DNA of 64,000 bases. It comes from Aquimarina rhabdastrellae (GTDB lineage: Bacteria > Bacteroidota > Bacteroidia > Flavobacteriales > Flavobacteriaceae). This document shows, piece after piece, positions 63,294 to 64,000 of the stretch. Location of the stretch: positions 1 through 64,000 of the forward strand of contig CANDNT010000009.1 in the NCBI GenBank assembly GCA_947387485.1, written 5' to 3'. A program made the translations under genes and the position numbers. Numbering within the stretch: position 1 is the first letter of the stretch; every line of letters starts with the position of its first letter. The notes below the pieces were generated by a model. That model made no database searches. It was given only the letters and a program-made list of their open reading frames with translations, and was not told where the DNA came from.

Positions 63294-63485
63294 ATGACAA
63301 AACAAATTTTTAAATTAAAAGGTGTACAAGTAATAAGTAAAAGAGATCAGGAAGAAATTTATGGATCTGGAGTAAATGGAGGATGCACAGGAATTCAGAA
63401 TAAATGTTGTGTTACAACATCTGGTGGTTTTAGTTTCTGTGATGAAGGAAAATGTATTAATGGAGAATACTGTTTATGGTATTAA
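63294..63485 (+). CDS. Cys-rich natural-product precursor, GG-type leader
   Basis: This 63-residue peptide has a 26-residue leader (MTKQIFKLKGVQVISKRD, then QEEIYGSG) that matches the frameshifted precursor at 4714: LKG at 8-10, IY at 22-23 and a Gly at 26 before the core. The 37-residue core holds six cysteines (31, 38, 39, 49, 54, 60) and ends CLWY. The leader is the type that directs secretion or modification of small peptides in this phylum (double-Gly-like cleavage). No modifying enzyme or peptidase-ABC exporter is seen within the window. Confidence 0.7.
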   Translation: MTKQIFKLKGVQVISKRDQEEIYGSGVNGGCTGIQNKCCVTTSGGFSFCDEGKCINGEYCLWY

Positions 63486-63664
63486 AAAACAATTTGAATT
63501 TTATATGTGAAAATTAATAATATTAAAATTTAATACGAGTTGTATTTTGATAGGATTAATATAAAAACATTCAACTATTATACAATAATAAAATGTCTTA
63601 GGTATTTTTTATGAAATTTAGTATACTTATAGAGTTGAAATAACATTAAAACATCCCTATCAAA

Positions 63665-64000
63665 ATGAAAATGACACCAAAAAAGATTAACACATTTACA
63701 ATGTTTAAATTACCTTCGGCTTGGTTAAGCGGGGTACGAGTAAAAGAAATAGATAAATCGTGTTGTCGAGTAAGTGTTAAGCATAGATGGATTAATCAAA
63801 ATCCTTTTAACTCTATGTATTTTGCAGTACAAGCTATGGCTGCCGAATTAAGTACAGGAGCTTTAGTAATGTCTCATATTACTAAAAGTGGAAAAAAGAT
63901 TTCTATGCTTGTCGCTAATAACAATTCTAGTTTTACTAAAAAAGCTACAGGTCGAATTACATTTAGTTGCAATGATGGAAATGTTCTTGAAAAAGCAATA
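63665..64000 (+). CDS. DUF4442 protein (hotdog-fold), partial
   Basis: The start is at ATG 63665, with a second ATG two codons on. The visible 112 residues (TFTMFKLPSAWLSGVRV, NPFNSMYFAVQAMAAELSTG) match DUF4442, a hotdog-fold family related to acyl-CoA thioesterases. The gene runs off the right edge of the window, so its end is unknown. Fit to the family is good, function is inferred from the fold only. Confidence 0.8.
   Translation, partial: MKMTPKKINTFTMFKLPSAWLSGVRVKEIDKSCCRVSVKHRWINQNPFNSMYFAVQAMAAELSTGALVMSHITKSGKKISMLVANNNSSFTKKATGRITFSCNDGNVLEKAI

Noticed and set aside
1..64000. CRISPR arrays, insertion sequences or prophage
   Set aside because: No regularly spaced repeats, transposase, integrase or phage structural genes were seen on either strand.

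Overview
The window is strongly A+T-rich bacterial chromosome from a member of the Bacteroidota, most likely a marine Flavobacteriaceae. The signs are TonB-dependent receptors with carboxypeptidase-regulatory-like N-termini, an RND pump fused to its outer-membrane factor, a CcsBA fusion, TAnnTTTG-type -7 promoter elements and weak Shine-Dalgarno signals. Genus is not determined. No insertion sequence, prophage or CRISPR array was seen.

Layout. The 3' end of a 5S rRNA and its terminator open the window (1-109). A LytTR two-component pair faces an outer-membrane receptor (282-4656). A frameshifted Cys-rich peptide precursor follows (4714-4924), then a CzcA/CusA-type metal efflux operon (5322-11279). 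Next come an S41 peptidase, a transglutaminase-like protein, a TetR regulator with its own inverted repeat, a secreted protein, NhaC, a CPBP protease, rdgB-kdsC-DUF2520, ccsBA and tRNA-Pro (to 23596).

An accessory patch (24009-28279) holds an unknown lipoprotein and membrane protein pair, an AbiC-like abortive-infection protein, and a coiled-coil membrane protein followed by a GIY-YIG-like protein. After two orphan genes there is a MarR / ornithine-cyclodeaminase-family / M19 dipeptidase / amidohydrolase operon (29754-34007), then a Crp-like regulator, alpha-carbonic anhydrase, AI-2E transporter, CsbD-like and DUF481 genes (34297-38418), and nadB-nadA.

The most coherent block is a sulfur-handling cluster (41217-46556): YeeE/YedE transporters, rhodanese, HMA protein, persulfide dioxygenase-rhodanese fusion, TauE exporter, Crp/Fnr regulator and DUF983 protein. 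Four copies of a GTAAC-N4-GTTAC-like inverted repeat lie 43-58 nt upstream of four of its start codons, so one regulon is likely. A second persulfide dioxygenase-rhodanese gene lies at 53792. Between the two sits a metal-uptake type cluster (PepSY protein, TonB receptor, Met/His-rich outer-membrane protein, small Cys protein).

The right end carries a lipoprotein with a duplicated four-cysteine domain, a TRIC-type channel, trxB, a DUF4870-PadR-PspC-GIN-GIN envelope-stress operon, an intact Cys-rich peptide precursor with the same 26-residue leader type as the broken one near the left end, and a partial DUF4442 gene. Three genes lack a normal start or are broken near the start: the precursor at 4714, the AbiC-like gene at 25160 and the MarR gene at 29754. 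Two of these can be repaired by removing one A from a homopolymer.
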